Assembly: GCF_022682495.2 (NCBI RefSeq)
Contig: NC_071388.1
Location: 81,717,073 to 81,781,072, forward strand
Origin: Desmodus rotundus
Lineage: Eukaryota > Chordata > Mammalia > Chiroptera > Phyllostomidae
Direction: 5' to 3'
Length of the DNA: 64,000 nucleotides
The translations under genes and the position numbers were made by a program. Under the pieces are notes generated by a model. That model saw only the letters and a list, made by a program, of their open reading frames with translations, searched no databases and had not been told where the DNA came from. Shown in pieces: positions 21,378 through 33,410 of the stretch. Positions within the stretch are counted from its first letter, which is position 1. Every line of letters starts with the position of its first letter.

Positions 21378-22789
21378 TGACCTTCAGAAAGTCAACACAG
21401 CTTTCTGAAGCCCAGTTTACCCAATTTGCGGAGTGAAAGAATTGGACAACATAAGACCCATTGCAGCCACAAGGCCTAATCTGGCTCTCGAGTTTATAAT
21501 TTCTATAATGTTTCTGGGCTCCTTGAGAAGAGATATTTTTGTCTCATTATCTCTGGGAAGAAAACCCAGCACACTTTTTTTCCTTCATCAAACTCATTTG
21601 TCAGAGGCCTCTAAAAAATTCCTATATCCTCCTTCTTAATGTCCTGCATTAATGTAGTCAAGCCTGTGGACAGAACGTTATTATCAGTTGGGGAACCAAG
21701 AGTGGCTACACTCACCCTCTCTCTAGGCTGGCTGCTAAGGAGAGGCTTTCTTTCACGTAGAATGGCTAGCAATATGTTGAGTGTGTTAAAAATACTGGAA
21801 ATTTATACACATAGCGTGGTACTCAGTGAGGGAAGCAGTGAGCTAACACCATGCTGTGGGTACAGGAATTTTCTGGTAATGCTTGCATGGCTGTGAACTC
21901 AAGCTTTCCCTGGCAGGGACTGTGCCATCCGCACTGACGTCATTTCTCCTCGTGGTCCGCAGCTGTAGAGTGCAGTGGAGCAATCAGCTCCTTGGTTATC
22001 CTCCAAGGTGAGCGAGGTCAGTTTTAAACAGCTCTGCAGGCAGGCAGCCTCATATTTTACTCTTGTCCGCTGACCTCACAAATCGTGGGGCTGGCACTGA
22101 AGTCAACGAGTCCTCTGCAGCCTGCTTCTCCACAGTGACGTCTCTCCCCTCATACACAATGCCTCATCCTGGCTCTGTGAATCCACACGGGCTTTTAGGG
22201 AAAAGAACTGCCATTCGTCAGGGCACTCATAACTCAACTGTAATATGGCATTTGCTTTCACCAAGTGCCCCTTTTGGGCAGTCCCAAATGAAGTCTCCAC
22301 ACAAAACTGCCCTTGAAAGCTTGGTCCTCAGTATCAAACCACAGAACGTACTCTGAGCTTTGTTAAATGACTGCCATAGGACAGGGTGGATTACACAGTC
22401 ATTCGCTTATTAGAATTTCATTTAGAACATTACCATATCGAATTGACTTAATTGTCTTCTGGGTATAAATATTTAAAATTCTCAAACGGCCATTATATTC
22501 CTTGCCCCCATTTTATTCTTGACACAAGAAAAAAATGAACACAATCCACAGAAGTGTCTTCTAATATTAAGGACAGGAGGAGCCTGAGCAGGAATGGTTC
22601 ATGAAATGACAGATGTCCTAAGAGAGAAAATACCTGCAAAATAAGACTACTTCAGCTCCTATTTTCCTAAGTGACAGGGATGTTCCCAGCTAAAATTGCC
22701 TAACATATAATGCTACTTAGGGACAGGTTACTTTGGTGCTTCCATAACTTTGGTGCTGCACCCCACAGTCATTTATCGTCTCTTGCATT
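21378..22789. other. Unassigned DNA with a palindromic CRE-type site
   Basis: No exon is recognised. A consensus cAMP-response-type octamer TGACGTCA lies at 21,935-21,942, with a half-site TGACGT near 22,136. The 21,930-22,200 stretch is somewhat richer in CpG than its surroundings. This alone does not show a promoter. Confidence 0.35.
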
Positions 22790-23190
22790 TCCGTCAGTTT
22801 CCTGTGTTCAGCTGGCCACTGTTCTGCTGGTCTTCCCTGAGGTTTCTGGCATGCCCGCAGTCAGATGATGGCGGTGTCACTGTCTGCAGGCTAATGGCAT
22901 CATGTGGAGGCTCGCCTGAGACGCTGGGATGATGGAGCTCTCTCTCTCTCAGAGCTTCTCCGCTACGCATGGCCTCTTTTTGTGGTAGATGTACCAGGGG
23001 AGCTGACTTCTTATGAGGCATCTCAGAGTCTCCAAAAGCAAGCAAAGGGAAGCAGAAGCTGCCAGTCCTCTTCAAGTCTCGGTACAGAATGTCACATCAT
23101 TGGTTAATGGAAGTCCCAGGGCAGCTCAGATTCAATGTGGGAGGGACTGGTCTGAGTATCATGAGGCAGGCTCCTTGGGGACATGTTTTA
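22790..23190. repeat. Old interspersed repeat, family not assigned
   Basis: 'cagctggccact...ggctaatggcatcatgtggaggctcg', '...gcaagcaaagggaagcagaagc' and 'cagattcaatgtgggagggactgg...atgaggcaggctcc' follow the order of a well-spread old mammalian repeat whose name I cannot fix without a search. Short open frames over it are not genes. Confidence 0.4.
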
Positions 23191-23396
23191 AGACTAGCTA
23201 ATTAGCTGCCATAGAATACTTACATTTTAATAAGCAAAAGTTTTTAAAAATAATTTTAAACTCTGAGACTAATGTGTTTCTTCCTTTTTTCCTAAAACTT
23301 TCTTCCTCCCAACTTCCTATTCTAATTGTCTCTTAATCACTGTCACTTAGCACTCTCTCCATCACTTGTATTTCATGGTTTGTTTGTCTCCCTCAC

Positions 23397-23612
23397 TTTT
23401 TTAATCCTCATCTGAGGATATTCCCATTGATTTTGGAGAGAGAAGAAGGAAGAGAGACAGAGAGAGGATGAGGGGGCAGGAGGAGAAACATTGATGTGAG
23501 AGAGAAACGTTGATCCATTGCCCCCCAGAGCATGCCCTGACCGGGATGGAACCCACAACACTTTGGTGCACAGGGCGACACTCTAACTCCCTGAGCTGCC
23601 AGGCCTGGGCTC
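23397..23612 (-). mobile_element. Bat tRNA-derived SINE (VES type)
   Basis: On the minus strand the 5' tRNA-related part carries an A-box-like 'tggcagctcaggg' and a B-box-like 'gggttccatcccgg'. Then come 'tcagggcatg', a 'gtttctctctcacatcaatg' block, a CT-rich stretch and 'aaaatcaa'. The tail 'atatcctcagatgaggatta' plus A-run is typical of chiropteran VES SINEs. It would have been transcribed by RNA polymerase III and mobilised by L1. Flanks show a plausible imperfect duplication (tgtctccctcac before 23,397, cgtctgctcac after 23,612). This element is the main evidence for a bat genome. Confidence 0.85.
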
Positions 23613-24179
23613 GTCTGCTCACTGTTACTTGTTCTGCTTTCTTTGCCTCTCCCCCAGATAATGGGCAAGACCCAACGTCCATGCCTGTGACTCTCAGTAA
23701 TCTTCCATTGTGTCTTCCCAATGGACTTTGACTTAAACTCATAACAGTTCTTTCATGATTTCTTCTTGTTTTTCCTACCAGGTGCCTCGGACACCAGTCC
23801 TCGGTGTCGTACACTACAGTCACTTTGAACCTTAACACATTTCATGTTGCCTCCTGGAATTTATACAAACCGTGGTCACCTCAAAAGGGGCGTTTCCACA
23901 ATCATACTCATTCCCTTTCTGTCCTAAATTTCCTCATATCTTTCAGTGAAACCACCACTATCCCAGTTACCAAGACTAAGCTTTGCCCCTTTCACCATCC
24001 ACAGTCTTAGATTTTGGTCATGTTATTCATTTGATATTGTTCTCTGTAGTTCATCTTATTTTATTTTTTTATGCCCAACCTGTCACCCTCTTAGACATGT
24101 GACTCTTAGGAACTCAGCTTTTTCAGGCCTCAGTTTTCGTATCGAGGAGGCTGGGATTATAATAACTAGCTTATAAGGT
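23613..24179. other. Unassigned DNA
   Basis: 'ttttcaggcctcagttttcgtatcgaggaggctggga' near 24,120 may be a MIR scrap. Nothing else is recognised. Confidence 0.35.
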
Positions 24180-24890
24180 GCTTTTTGTTGTGTTAATACC
24201 TTCTTCCTACCACTTTCCTAGCCTACACCTCCCGCTTCTCCCACCTGAATTATCACCTTGCACTTCTCTCTTGTTTTCTGGCTTTATCTGTTTTCCTTTC
24301 TAATCCCCCTCCCACTTTCATTGCCAGGCCAATTTTCCCCAAACCACTCATTTATAGTGTTGCTCTCATACTTCCAGAAATGTGACCTGTTTGCTGCCGA
24401 GTCAAATGGACTCCTCTGCCTGGTTCTCACTATCTTCACCCTTCCAACCTCACTCTGCTGATCTCACTCTGCTCCGCAGTATTAAGTGTCACCCACTGTC
24501 ATTTTCCTCATTGATTCTGGCTCACATGAGCACTTGTTCAACCCCAAACGCGAGGTCCATCTTCTGGAAGCTTTTCCTTGCCCCTTTCCCCTTCTCACAT
24601 GTCAATATCTTCTCTAGTCTTCTGGGGTGTGTCCAAGTTTTAATCCTCTGTCATTTTTCTTTCTACTTACCCCACTCCCTCTACTCTCTCCTTTCTTTGA
24701 CAATATATTTCTGTTGATATATTGTGTCAAAACACTTTTAACTAATCATTTTCATTTGTGCTTTACCAATATGTGTGCTGCTTGAGGTTAGAAACTGTGG
24801 CTTATCCTTGACGGGTCTCAGTGTCGCAGCATCCAGCACAATGCTGACCATGGAGCAGGCGCTCTCGTAGTAGCAGGTAACTGACATGAG
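24180..24890 (+). repeat. L2 LINE 3' fragment, about 0.7 kb
   Basis: A pyrimidine-rich L2 3' region ('ctggaagcttttccttgcccc...tatttctgttgatat') leads into the terminal motif 'gaggttagaaactgtggctta...cagcatccagcacaatgctgaccatggagcaggcgct'. This matches the L2 3' end (ggcagggactgtgtc...cctagcacagtgcctggcac). Confidence 0.7.
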
Positions 24891-27782
24891 CTTGTAGATG
24901 TGGCATTTTCTGGGTCATTGTCCATGGGCCAGTGGGTATTTATTTCCTTAGGACGACTAAAGGTCGCAACGATAGAGGGGGCTTCTCAATGTCTTTAATT
25001 CCCATGCGAGATATTCCTCCTTCGGTCCTGAGTATTACAAGTAGGTATTTAAAAATCATATCTAGTATTTTTATGCTCTTTAGCTCTTATAAAGCACTTG
25101 TACTGATATTTACTTATTTATAATTTCATAAGTTCTTCCAAACTCGCTATGCAATTTGAAGCTAGAGGTATGAGGTATAATGATAGAATACGTAGAGGAG
25201 GTAAGAGAGGAATTTGGATTTACAAAAATATTTTAGAGTGGATTGACTTTTTCTTGGTCATAGGGAGGACTATGTCTTCAAATATTGAGAAACACACAGA
25301 CACATATTCTTCTCTAATGTTTCAGCAAAAAAGGGAATTCCTGATATAAAGATATATAAGGAATAAATATGAATGTTAGCCTCAGGAACCGGTGATGGAA
25401 AAAGACTGAAGGTCCTATATTCAGGTCATACCACAACAGGATTTTGATCTTGTCTTTCTCAAGCTGACTTGTATGGTTTTATAGTTTTTCTGTTAGAAGA
25501 ATGGAGGCGATGATACAAAATTTCAGTGAAAGACAGCAAAAATGAAAGCAAGAAAAAATAACATTGGAAATGAAAAAACAAAACAAAACATATCAGTGAA
25601 AAAATGGAGAGCTGAAACTTTTGCACCAGAATGTGAATGCTTATTTTTAAGATTATATCGCCACCTAGTAAATCGGCACAGAACTACATCCGTGGCCAAA
25701 GGCAGTGTCAGCCTGATGCTGAGCTCTCCTCCTCTGGTTAGCAATTCCCACCGGCACCTTGCTCTGGAAGTATTCGCACAGGCAAGAAGACTGGCCGCGG
25801 CCCACACCAGCTCTCGCGTTCTTAATACTCACCCAAGGCTCACATTCTCCTGCTCATCTGGGGTTATGTAATGAAGAAACACACATTTTAGATAAGAAAA
25901 TGAGTCAAGAATTTGTTTCAATCTGTGTTACCTACTCTTGGAAAATGATTAGTTAAAACTACACTTATTATCATTTGTCTGTTTGAAATAATTTCACTTT
26001 AGGCTGTTCATTAATGATAATGTTTTGCATTTTCAACTTTCATTTCTGCCTAGTAAAAAAATTGATCTGGCCGTGGTCGTTGTGAGGAAGCATTGGAATC
26101 ATGCAATTAAAAACACGGAACAGTTACTATTTTTTGGCCGTGTCTTCAGATTTAAAACAATCTCATTTCTTCTGTAGTGGTTGTTGGTACTGAATGTTTG
26201 ACCACCCACTCTGGTATTATTTATAAAGAGATTATTAGCTTGATAAAATATTGTGCCAGGTTTTAAGGTTTGGTGTCTATAGACAATTGATTACCTGGCT
26301 ATATATACCCTTTGCTAGTCCCAAATTTTTCATCTATGAGATGGGGACAATGATATTATGTATGGGACTGCAGTGATAAATTTATCAGAAGTGCTAACAA
26401 AGGTTGGCTATTATTAACAAAAAGATACTTGACTAAGAAATAGTAGAAAAAAGAAGAGAAACTACTTCATCTTGTCATTCGAAATAGATCAATCCGCCTT
26501 AGCCAAACAAATGGACGCAGAGAGAGGAGGCATAGAGTCTGAAACCAAGAAATCATCCGTTAAAAAATTCAAGTGATTAAATTTTGAATGTTAATAATTA
26601 TAAAATTGACTAAATTCAAGTGCTTAAAAAAACCTTGAAAGTGTACCCCGTTCTTTTATTTTTTATACTTCCTTTCTTTTAGAAACTATTCTCGCTTCAG
26701 CCCTCCAAATGACATCTTTATTTTATTTGAAGGACTGCTTAGAATATTTTGACTGACAGAATTAACAAAGAGTTTGGGGTAGAAGGGAAGGGAAGGGAGA
26801 TTTTTGTTGTGGGGGCCTTTTCCATGGGTACTGTCAGACACAGAACTCTCAGAGTCTGCTTTTTGTCCTCTGGGAGCCAATTTTCCCTCCGTAAGGTAAT
26901 AGAACTTTTTAATTAGCACATATCCACGCAGCCAACTATATCCTAGTTTCCTCCTGAAAAGTATGGCCTCCTGACTTGTGATGTGTTTATATATCTGTCA
27001 TGCCTTTATGGAGAACACTCATATGCTTCTTCCCTTGCCTTTTTCTCCTTTTCTGCTGGCTGGAATCTATGTATGATGGTAGGACTAGAGCAGCCACTGT
27101 GGTCCAAGAGGTGGAGGTTAAGTTTTAAAGCAGAGGAGAGCAACGACATAAAAGCAGCCTGGCTTTCTTAAACTCTTACCGGTCCTGAAATATCTATGCA
27201 GACCTGTAGATAAGAGAGAAGGCAATTCCTATCTTACTTAAATTTATATATTTTTGAGTCTCTTTGTTACAGCAGTCTAAACTGTATTATGGCAAATTCT
27301 AAGCCTCACAGAGTAACAAGTCCTAGAAATATGAATGTAAAGTTGCAGATTTTAAGTATTAAGAATGCACCCAGCAAGGCACTACTTCCCAAAGACTGGT
27401 CCTTTAAATATCTTGAAACAGAAAAGATATCTCATATATACCAAAAAAAGGATTCTCTTCTTAATAGTTAGTAGGAGAATTCTATTGTGGCGATGGGGAG
27501 AAGCATCCTGCTTTCTTAAAAAGAAGATGTGAAGAAATTAACTCAGGGTAGAAGGGTGCCTTGGTTGGCACCCAAGTTTCATGCAGAACAAAGAAACAAC
27601 TGTACATGAAAAGGAGGTAAAGGAGGAAGGACTATAGCTGAGCCCTGTATGACGAGAGACTCACAGAAAAGGGCCATGTTGCACAGACCAAAGAGGGCTT
27701 TTGGGAGATGATAAAAAATATTAACTGGGGTTTATTGAAATATTTGTTACCTGGATTACAGTGTAATTATCAACTCCTCTAA
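24891..27782. other. Unassigned DNA, 2.9 kb
   Basis: No exon, RNA gene or nameable repeat. A modestly CpG-richer patch at about 25,655-25,825 has open frames on both strands without any family resemblance. Confidence 0.4.
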
Positions 27783-28020
27783 CAATAGCTGACCTTTATC
27801 AAACACTCCTATGTACCAGATACTGTTCTAAGGGCTTTTACATCTACAACACATTTAATCCCTACAGAAACCCTCTGAGGCAGGTGTTATTATTATTACT
27901 TTGGTTTCTAAACAGATAAACTGAAGCACAGAGAAATGAAATTATTTGGCAAAAGTTGTACCTGATAGTAACATTTGGAATTTGAACTCAAACATTTGCT
28001 TGAACCAACATGCTGTACTC
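27783..28020 (-). repeat. MIR SINE
   Basis: In plus-strand order, 'atagctgacctttatcaaacactcctatgtaccagatactgttctaagggctttta', 'ctctgaggcaggtgttattattatta' and 'ataaactgaagcacagagaaatgaaattatttgg' match the reverse complement of MIR almost end to end. Confidence 0.88.
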
Positions 28021-28316
28021 TCTTTATAAAATGCTTACTAGATTCTCTATTATTATTATTTTCAGACAAGTAGTAGAATTTAGCTGCATAAAAGTTAGAG
28101 AAAGGGGACATAAGTGGACATGTCATTATATTTAGTTAATCAATACGCATTAGCATACTGAAGGCTTCCCAGTAAATAAATATGCTTAACTCTCTTTAAT
28201 TCAGAATTTCCCAAGTGTACTTGATCACAGAACTGATGTATTAAGCACTGTCTATTAACAGCTTAAGAAGCTCGCATTCACTGAACATTTTGAAATTCTG
28301 GGGGATGAGGGAGGAT

Positions 28317-28450
28317 ATACTGACCTGGGCATCAGGAGACCCACTGTGTGGCCCTGATTTTGGTACTTATTTTTTCATGTGTCTTTGGGCAAGTCACCAC
28401 AGGTTTCTGGACTTAAATATCTTGATCTAGAAAAATAGTGGCCTTGGACT
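28317..28450 (+). repeat. MIR SINE fragment
   Basis: 'ctgacctgggcatcaggagaccc...tgtctttgggcaagtcacc' followed by a degraded 'taaatatcttgatctagaaaa' follows the MIR core. Confidence 0.65.
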
Positions 28451-28636
28451 TTACGAAGAGATGACCAATAACAGTTGAGCTTAGGAACCAAGCTTGTATG
28501 ATGGCAACGAATTCTAAATTTTTAGAAATGCTGCATAGGCCAAATGAATGCAGCCTGTAAGTTGACAACCTCTGATTTATTAACAGATGTCTATAAACTG
28601 GGGTCTACTTTATGCATTGTTCTATGGTCTCCTTGT

Positions 28637-28657
28637 CCCCCCCCCCCCCCCCCCCCC
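28637..28657. repeat. Homopolymer of 21 C
   Basis: Twenty-one consecutive C residues. G/C homopolymers this long are uncommon in vertebrate DNA. The exact length in an assembly is unreliable because of polymerase and base-caller slippage. Confidence 0.9.
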
Positions 28658-28924
28658 GCACTGGTAATTAACTTTCTATGGCAATTCTCATGGGCCAGGT
28701 CATACATTTTAATGGTCACGTAGTATTCTCCAGCATGCATGTATTAGAGGTAACTTCCCATTCTCCCTATTGATAGGCATACAGATGTTGGTACTTCTGC
28801 AATATCACAGGGGTTTCAACAAATTTCTTAGACATAAAACAAGCCTGTATGAGGACTTTAGGGTAATCACTGGTTACATTTTATCCTGATGCTTGCCATC
28901 TTGTCTCATTTTCCTCAGTGGACG

Positions 28925-29015
28925 TAAAAAATCAGGAACCATGTCTTCATCCTTTGTGTAATCCCCTCAGTACTTAAGCAAGTGTACAACCTTTGAATGA
29001 GTGACTAAATTAATG
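28925..29015 (+). repeat. L2 3'-end-like fragment
   Basis: 'ccatgtcttcatcctttgtgtaatcccctcagtacttaagcaagtgtacaacctttgaatgagtgac' follows the L2 terminal motif. Confidence 0.55.
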
Positions 29016-29932
29016 GACTAAAAAAAAGTCATAGAAATAAAACTCATCCAACCTGGGGAAAAAAAAAAAGAACCAGGCTTGTACTTAGAAAAAGCAAAAA
29101 ACATAAATGCAGCTATGAAAAAGCCAAGTAATGAAGTCCAGTTGTAGGTGGAAAGTGCAGAAGCAGGAAAGGGAGATTCTACAATAAGAGACTTTTTTAA
29201 GCCTTTGAGCATGGTTATCAAAGAATATACATATATGGTAGATGCCTCATAAATACTTGGGTTCTTGGCATTTAAACTTCATTAACACAGAAATGTCACT
29301 GATTTCCGCGTTACCTCAGATCTACTACGTTCCCTATCAATACCTTCCTCTGACCTGTGACGCAGACCATCCAACAGTTATCGTACATTTATCTTGTTCA
29401 TGCCGTGCCTTGACAAAACTCTAAAGGAACAACTCAAACAAAGTGACAGTTGAGTCTTGGTCAGGTGTATCTGGCGAGGAAGTACAGACAGAGAAAGTAA
29501 CATGGACAAAGTCTTGAAAGACAGGTGACTTAGTTCAGTAATCTATAAATAGTGAAGTGTGAGTTCATGTGGTTGTAAGTATGGGGCCAATAGAGGAGAA
29601 GGGTCACATGGAGAACTGGCTGCAAATATAAGCTGGATCGGGGTGATGGAGTCTATTCAGTGTGTCGTGTTAGGCTGCCTGTGACTGTGTAGATTCAAGT
29701 TTTAGACCCATCTCAGTAGAAGTTTCCAACAATTAAACACAAAATAGATCCCCTTCATTCTTTCAAATTCCATGCCTTTTGACTTCATTTTTATTAAAAT
29801 AATTAAAATAGAAGTGAGGATACAATTAAGTTCCCAATTATGTTTCAATTAATAATCAATCATCATGGCTCTATAATAGATATATTATGAGTTGCCAGAT
29901 GTATGTTTATTTACATAGAAATAATTTCCCCT
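29016..29932. other. Unassigned DNA
   Basis: No gene or repeat family is recognised. Confidence 0.4.
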
Positions 29933-30120
29933 CAACAGACTCATAGATGGAGATCATGATGACAGCTAGGGGGTCAGGAGGTTAGGGGTTGGAGGGATTA
30001 AGCAAAAAGGAAGAGGACTCATGGACAGGGACAACACTGTGGTGATTGCTGGGGGGCGAGGGACATAAGGGGACTGAATAGTAATGGAAAAAATACAATA
30101 AGTATTAAATTAAAAAGAAA
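29933..30120 (+). mobile_element. LINE-1 3' UTR fragment, severely 5'-truncated
   Basis: 'ggggtcaggaggttaggggttggaggg...gactcatggacagggacaacactgtggtgattgctgg...agtaatggaaaaaatacaataa' is the sense counterpart of the 3' UTR of the full-length minus-strand L1 (35,948-36,181). It ends in an A-rich tail. Flanking 'aaataatttcccctc' and 'aaaacttttcctctc' could be a decayed target duplication. Confidence 0.78.
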
Positions 30121-30819
30121 ACTTTTCCTCTCTCTTCAATAACTTTTACAATAATTTCCTAATGATATGGACCACAGTATAGATAAATCTACTACATATG
30201 ACAAGTTCCTTTTGGGACTTTTGGAACTAAATTAATTTCTGAGTGAGACGAGAATGAGAGTGAGACTTGTATATTAAACATAATTGGTGTTATCACTACA
30301 GACCACTGGTTAAGGCAGATCTAATAAATGCAAAGGAAACCTTGACTTATAAGACACAAAACACACTTCTCTACCTGGTCTCAGCCTCCTAGCTCAGTCC
30401 ATCCATCTACACACACTCTTTCCTCACCTCCTGCCCCACTCATCTACTGTCTCCCTACCCTCTGGATCCCTCACTATTCCTTGGACATTCCTGCCCTTTG
30501 ATGTAGGCTTTTGTAAATGCTCTTTTCTCTACCTGATCCAGGAAAAAACTTAACTGTGGCTGTTACAATAATATTTGGACACAATTTAAATAATTCTCAA
30601 CATTATTTCCTTATAATCAAGAGGGTCAGCTATTATTATTCTTCCAGTTTGACTGATGAAGGATAAGAAATTAGAAAAAAGGTAAAGGAATGGGAAGGAG
30701 GGGAGGAGAAAGGAAATTCTTACACCAACTCTTTTCAAAGATAATTTTGGCAACCCACATTCATAGCTAGCAAATTGAAGGAGAATTATCCCTTGTTGAG
30801 AACCACCTGGAGGATAAAA
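30121..30819. other. Unassigned DNA
   Basis: Nothing is recognised here. Confidence 0.4.
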
Positions 30820-30862
30820 GGGAAAGAAGGAAGGAAGGAAGAAGGAAGGAAAGCAGGGAAGG
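30820..30862. repeat. (GGAA)n purine tract
   Basis: Tandem GGAA/GAAG units with interruptions. Arrays of GGAA resemble binding sites for ETS-family factors, but the array here is short and imperfect. Confidence 0.85.
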
Positions 30863-30889
30863 AGCAAGGAGGAAGAGATATACTTTTCT

Positions 30890-31095
30890 CCAGGTATTCT
30901 TCTTCCCGAATCAGCATATATTATCTCATTCAGTACTTGCTGCAATCCTGTGAGGTTAGAATCACTATTTCCATTTTAGTTTGAAGCATAAAAGACTCAA
31001 AAAGTAAATAACAATTCTAAGGTTATGCAGCTAATAGGATAATGAAGCAAGAATTTAAATTCAAGTTTTAAGACTCAAAGTTTACCTCATTCCAA
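30890..31095 (-). repeat. MIR SINE
   Basis: 'ttatctcattcagtacttgctgcaatcctgtgaggttagaatcactatttccatttta...aattctaaggttatgcagctaatagg' matches the reverse complement of the MIR core. Confidence 0.75.
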
Positions 31096-33214
31096 TTCAA
31101 AACTACCAACAGCTCTGATTAATGCCTTATTAGAGATAAGGTAAGAAGTAAATGGGGTCAAGATGTTACTGAGATGGTAATTTTGGTCTCCTGATTTATA
31201 GCCCTAGCTCTATTCCCTTTGAACGATTGTCTTTTGGATGGGAAGATACTGTCCTGTAAATTTTGGTTGTGGCCATCAACAGTAACTATCTACTAAATTA
31301 ATTTGGCACATGACACTACTCATATTTTTTTTCTTGGAAATATTATATTATTTCTATCTACCTAGTACGGACCAAACAGAGTGTATTACACATCATTGAG
31401 TAATTCTGAATCTTAAAATTTATTCTTGGTTAAATGCCTTTCTCTTGAGAGTATATTGAGAACTAACCTAAACAGAATGAGCTAAGTAGATGTTAGGCTA
31501 GGAATTTAATAAGCCATATTCTATAAGCTCTTGAGCCTCTGGGTTCTCTGGTTATAATATCCAGAATTACTGTGCTAATGTGTTATAAAATAAGGGTAAT
31601 GGAGAGGGATAAAAGGGGAAGGAGGAGACTTCTATAATGTTGAAGGTGGTTGCAAGTGCAGTGAATAACAAGAATAAGCTGGAATGTTCTATAACATTAG
31701 GCAGTGATAGTATGAAAAGGAACACTGTAATAGCAACATTTTAAATGAGAAAATAGCTTTGTTTTATCCCACCTTGGTCTATATAAGATGTTTCATCTTT
31801 CCAGTTAAGTGGATATAGAAGTTCTTAATATTGTAGAATATTCAACAACAAAAACTAAAACTGGGATATTCTTTCAAATCCACTTCAATTCAATCAGGCT
31901 TGTGATGTGTAAGGGTTAAGTTCTTGCCTTTTAATATTCTAATAAACTTGGTAGCAGGTTATTAAAAATTTATTAGCTTGATGTTGGTTCATCATCCTGA
32001 TTGTTTCTGTTCCGAACCACAGTAAAGGTACACAAACCAAATTAACCAGCACATGAGCCCTATATATAAGAGGCTCTTAAAATAATTTATTTAGCTAATT
32101 CACTTCTGCATTTTTGGGTTCTATGAATTACAGAATTATTTAAATGAAACAGTACCTCAAGTTGTTTGCCAAAATAGAAAGATGAAAAGAAAAATGAGCT
32201 CTCTTATAATACCCTCTGGGACTAATTACCCCAATCTGACTAGACTGGTTGTTAGATCTGAATTATAGTCATGAATAACTTAGATCTTAATTAGAGTCAT
32301 GTACGGGGTCCAAGTGGCAATGTCATACAGGCAAAAAAGCTGTTTCATAATAAGTGGAAATTAGTACTATAATGTTTTATGAGAAATTAGGCTCCTGGTT
32401 AGAAAGCTATCTGCTGAGATATACAAGAAATTTCAGGCTTCAAAAAGTTAATCCATCTTCTTTCACTGTGTGTGGGTCCCTTCTACATTTTCAGGTTAGA
32501 ACCATATTAATTGTGGGGTTTTTCAGCAGTACAAATGAAATAATATATTTTCAAAATTAGCTTCTTTTTATTTTCTTTTACCTGAACATTGTTTTGAAGC
32601 TTTATTGAAGGTTGTAAACTTCTCTAATAGTTCCCAACCTCTTAGGAAGATGGGAGACACCGAAGCAAGAACAATTCTGGTTGGGTTAGATAATACAGGA
32701 GAGAATTTCTGGTAGGAGAAGGTGTTTAACATTAAAAAAAATCTCTGGAGTAAATATGCAATTTTCTTCTCTGAAGGCTTTCAAATTTAAAGAAGTTTTA
32801 TTTGGAAGGCCAGGGGATGAACACCTACATTTGTAGACCTATTCCTTTTGCTGAAAAATAAAAATGCTCTAAATTTGTCACCAGCCATTTGAATAAACTG
32901 AGGTTTGAATGTGACGCACAAACTCAACATTGATGCAACTCCCTTGTGTGGTGTAAGCTGAGGAGTCATAGGGTATGTATTTAGCGGGAAGCCCAATATG
33001 AGTTAATAGACTTAAAAAAAAAAAAGGAAGGGGTACCCTAGGCCACTGTATAGGGGTAGCGAGATGACAAGTCACCTGGGAGAAAGTTTCCAGAGGAAAA
33101 CTCATTTTTCTGAAAATTTTCATTTAATTCAGGGTACCTCATATTTCCTGGAGAAAATAATTTCCTGGGAATGACATGTACACTAGTTTTAATTTTTCCT
33201 CATCCTTGAATAAG
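31096..33214. other. Unassigned AT-rich DNA, 2.1 kb
   Basis: No exon, RNA gene or nameable repeat. Confidence 0.4.
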
Positions 33215-33410
33215 ATTTATGAGTTTACAAAATGCTCTCACATCTACTGTGGGTTCGTGAATGAATAGAGGTGATTTTCCATTGTATTAATGTAGAAAAT
33301 TGAGACTTGGAAAAATTCATGATTTGCTCAAGATCGTAAAGCTAGAAGATTGCAGGGATAGATCTCAAATGCAAGTCTTCTGACTCTAATGTTAGTATTT
33401 TTCATTTCTT
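33215..33410 (-). repeat. MIR-like fragment
   Basis: 'gaaaattgagacttggaaaaattcatgatttgctcaagatcgtaaagctagaagattgcagggatag' and the following 'tctgactctaa' follow the reverse complement of MIR/MIR3. Confidence 0.65.
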
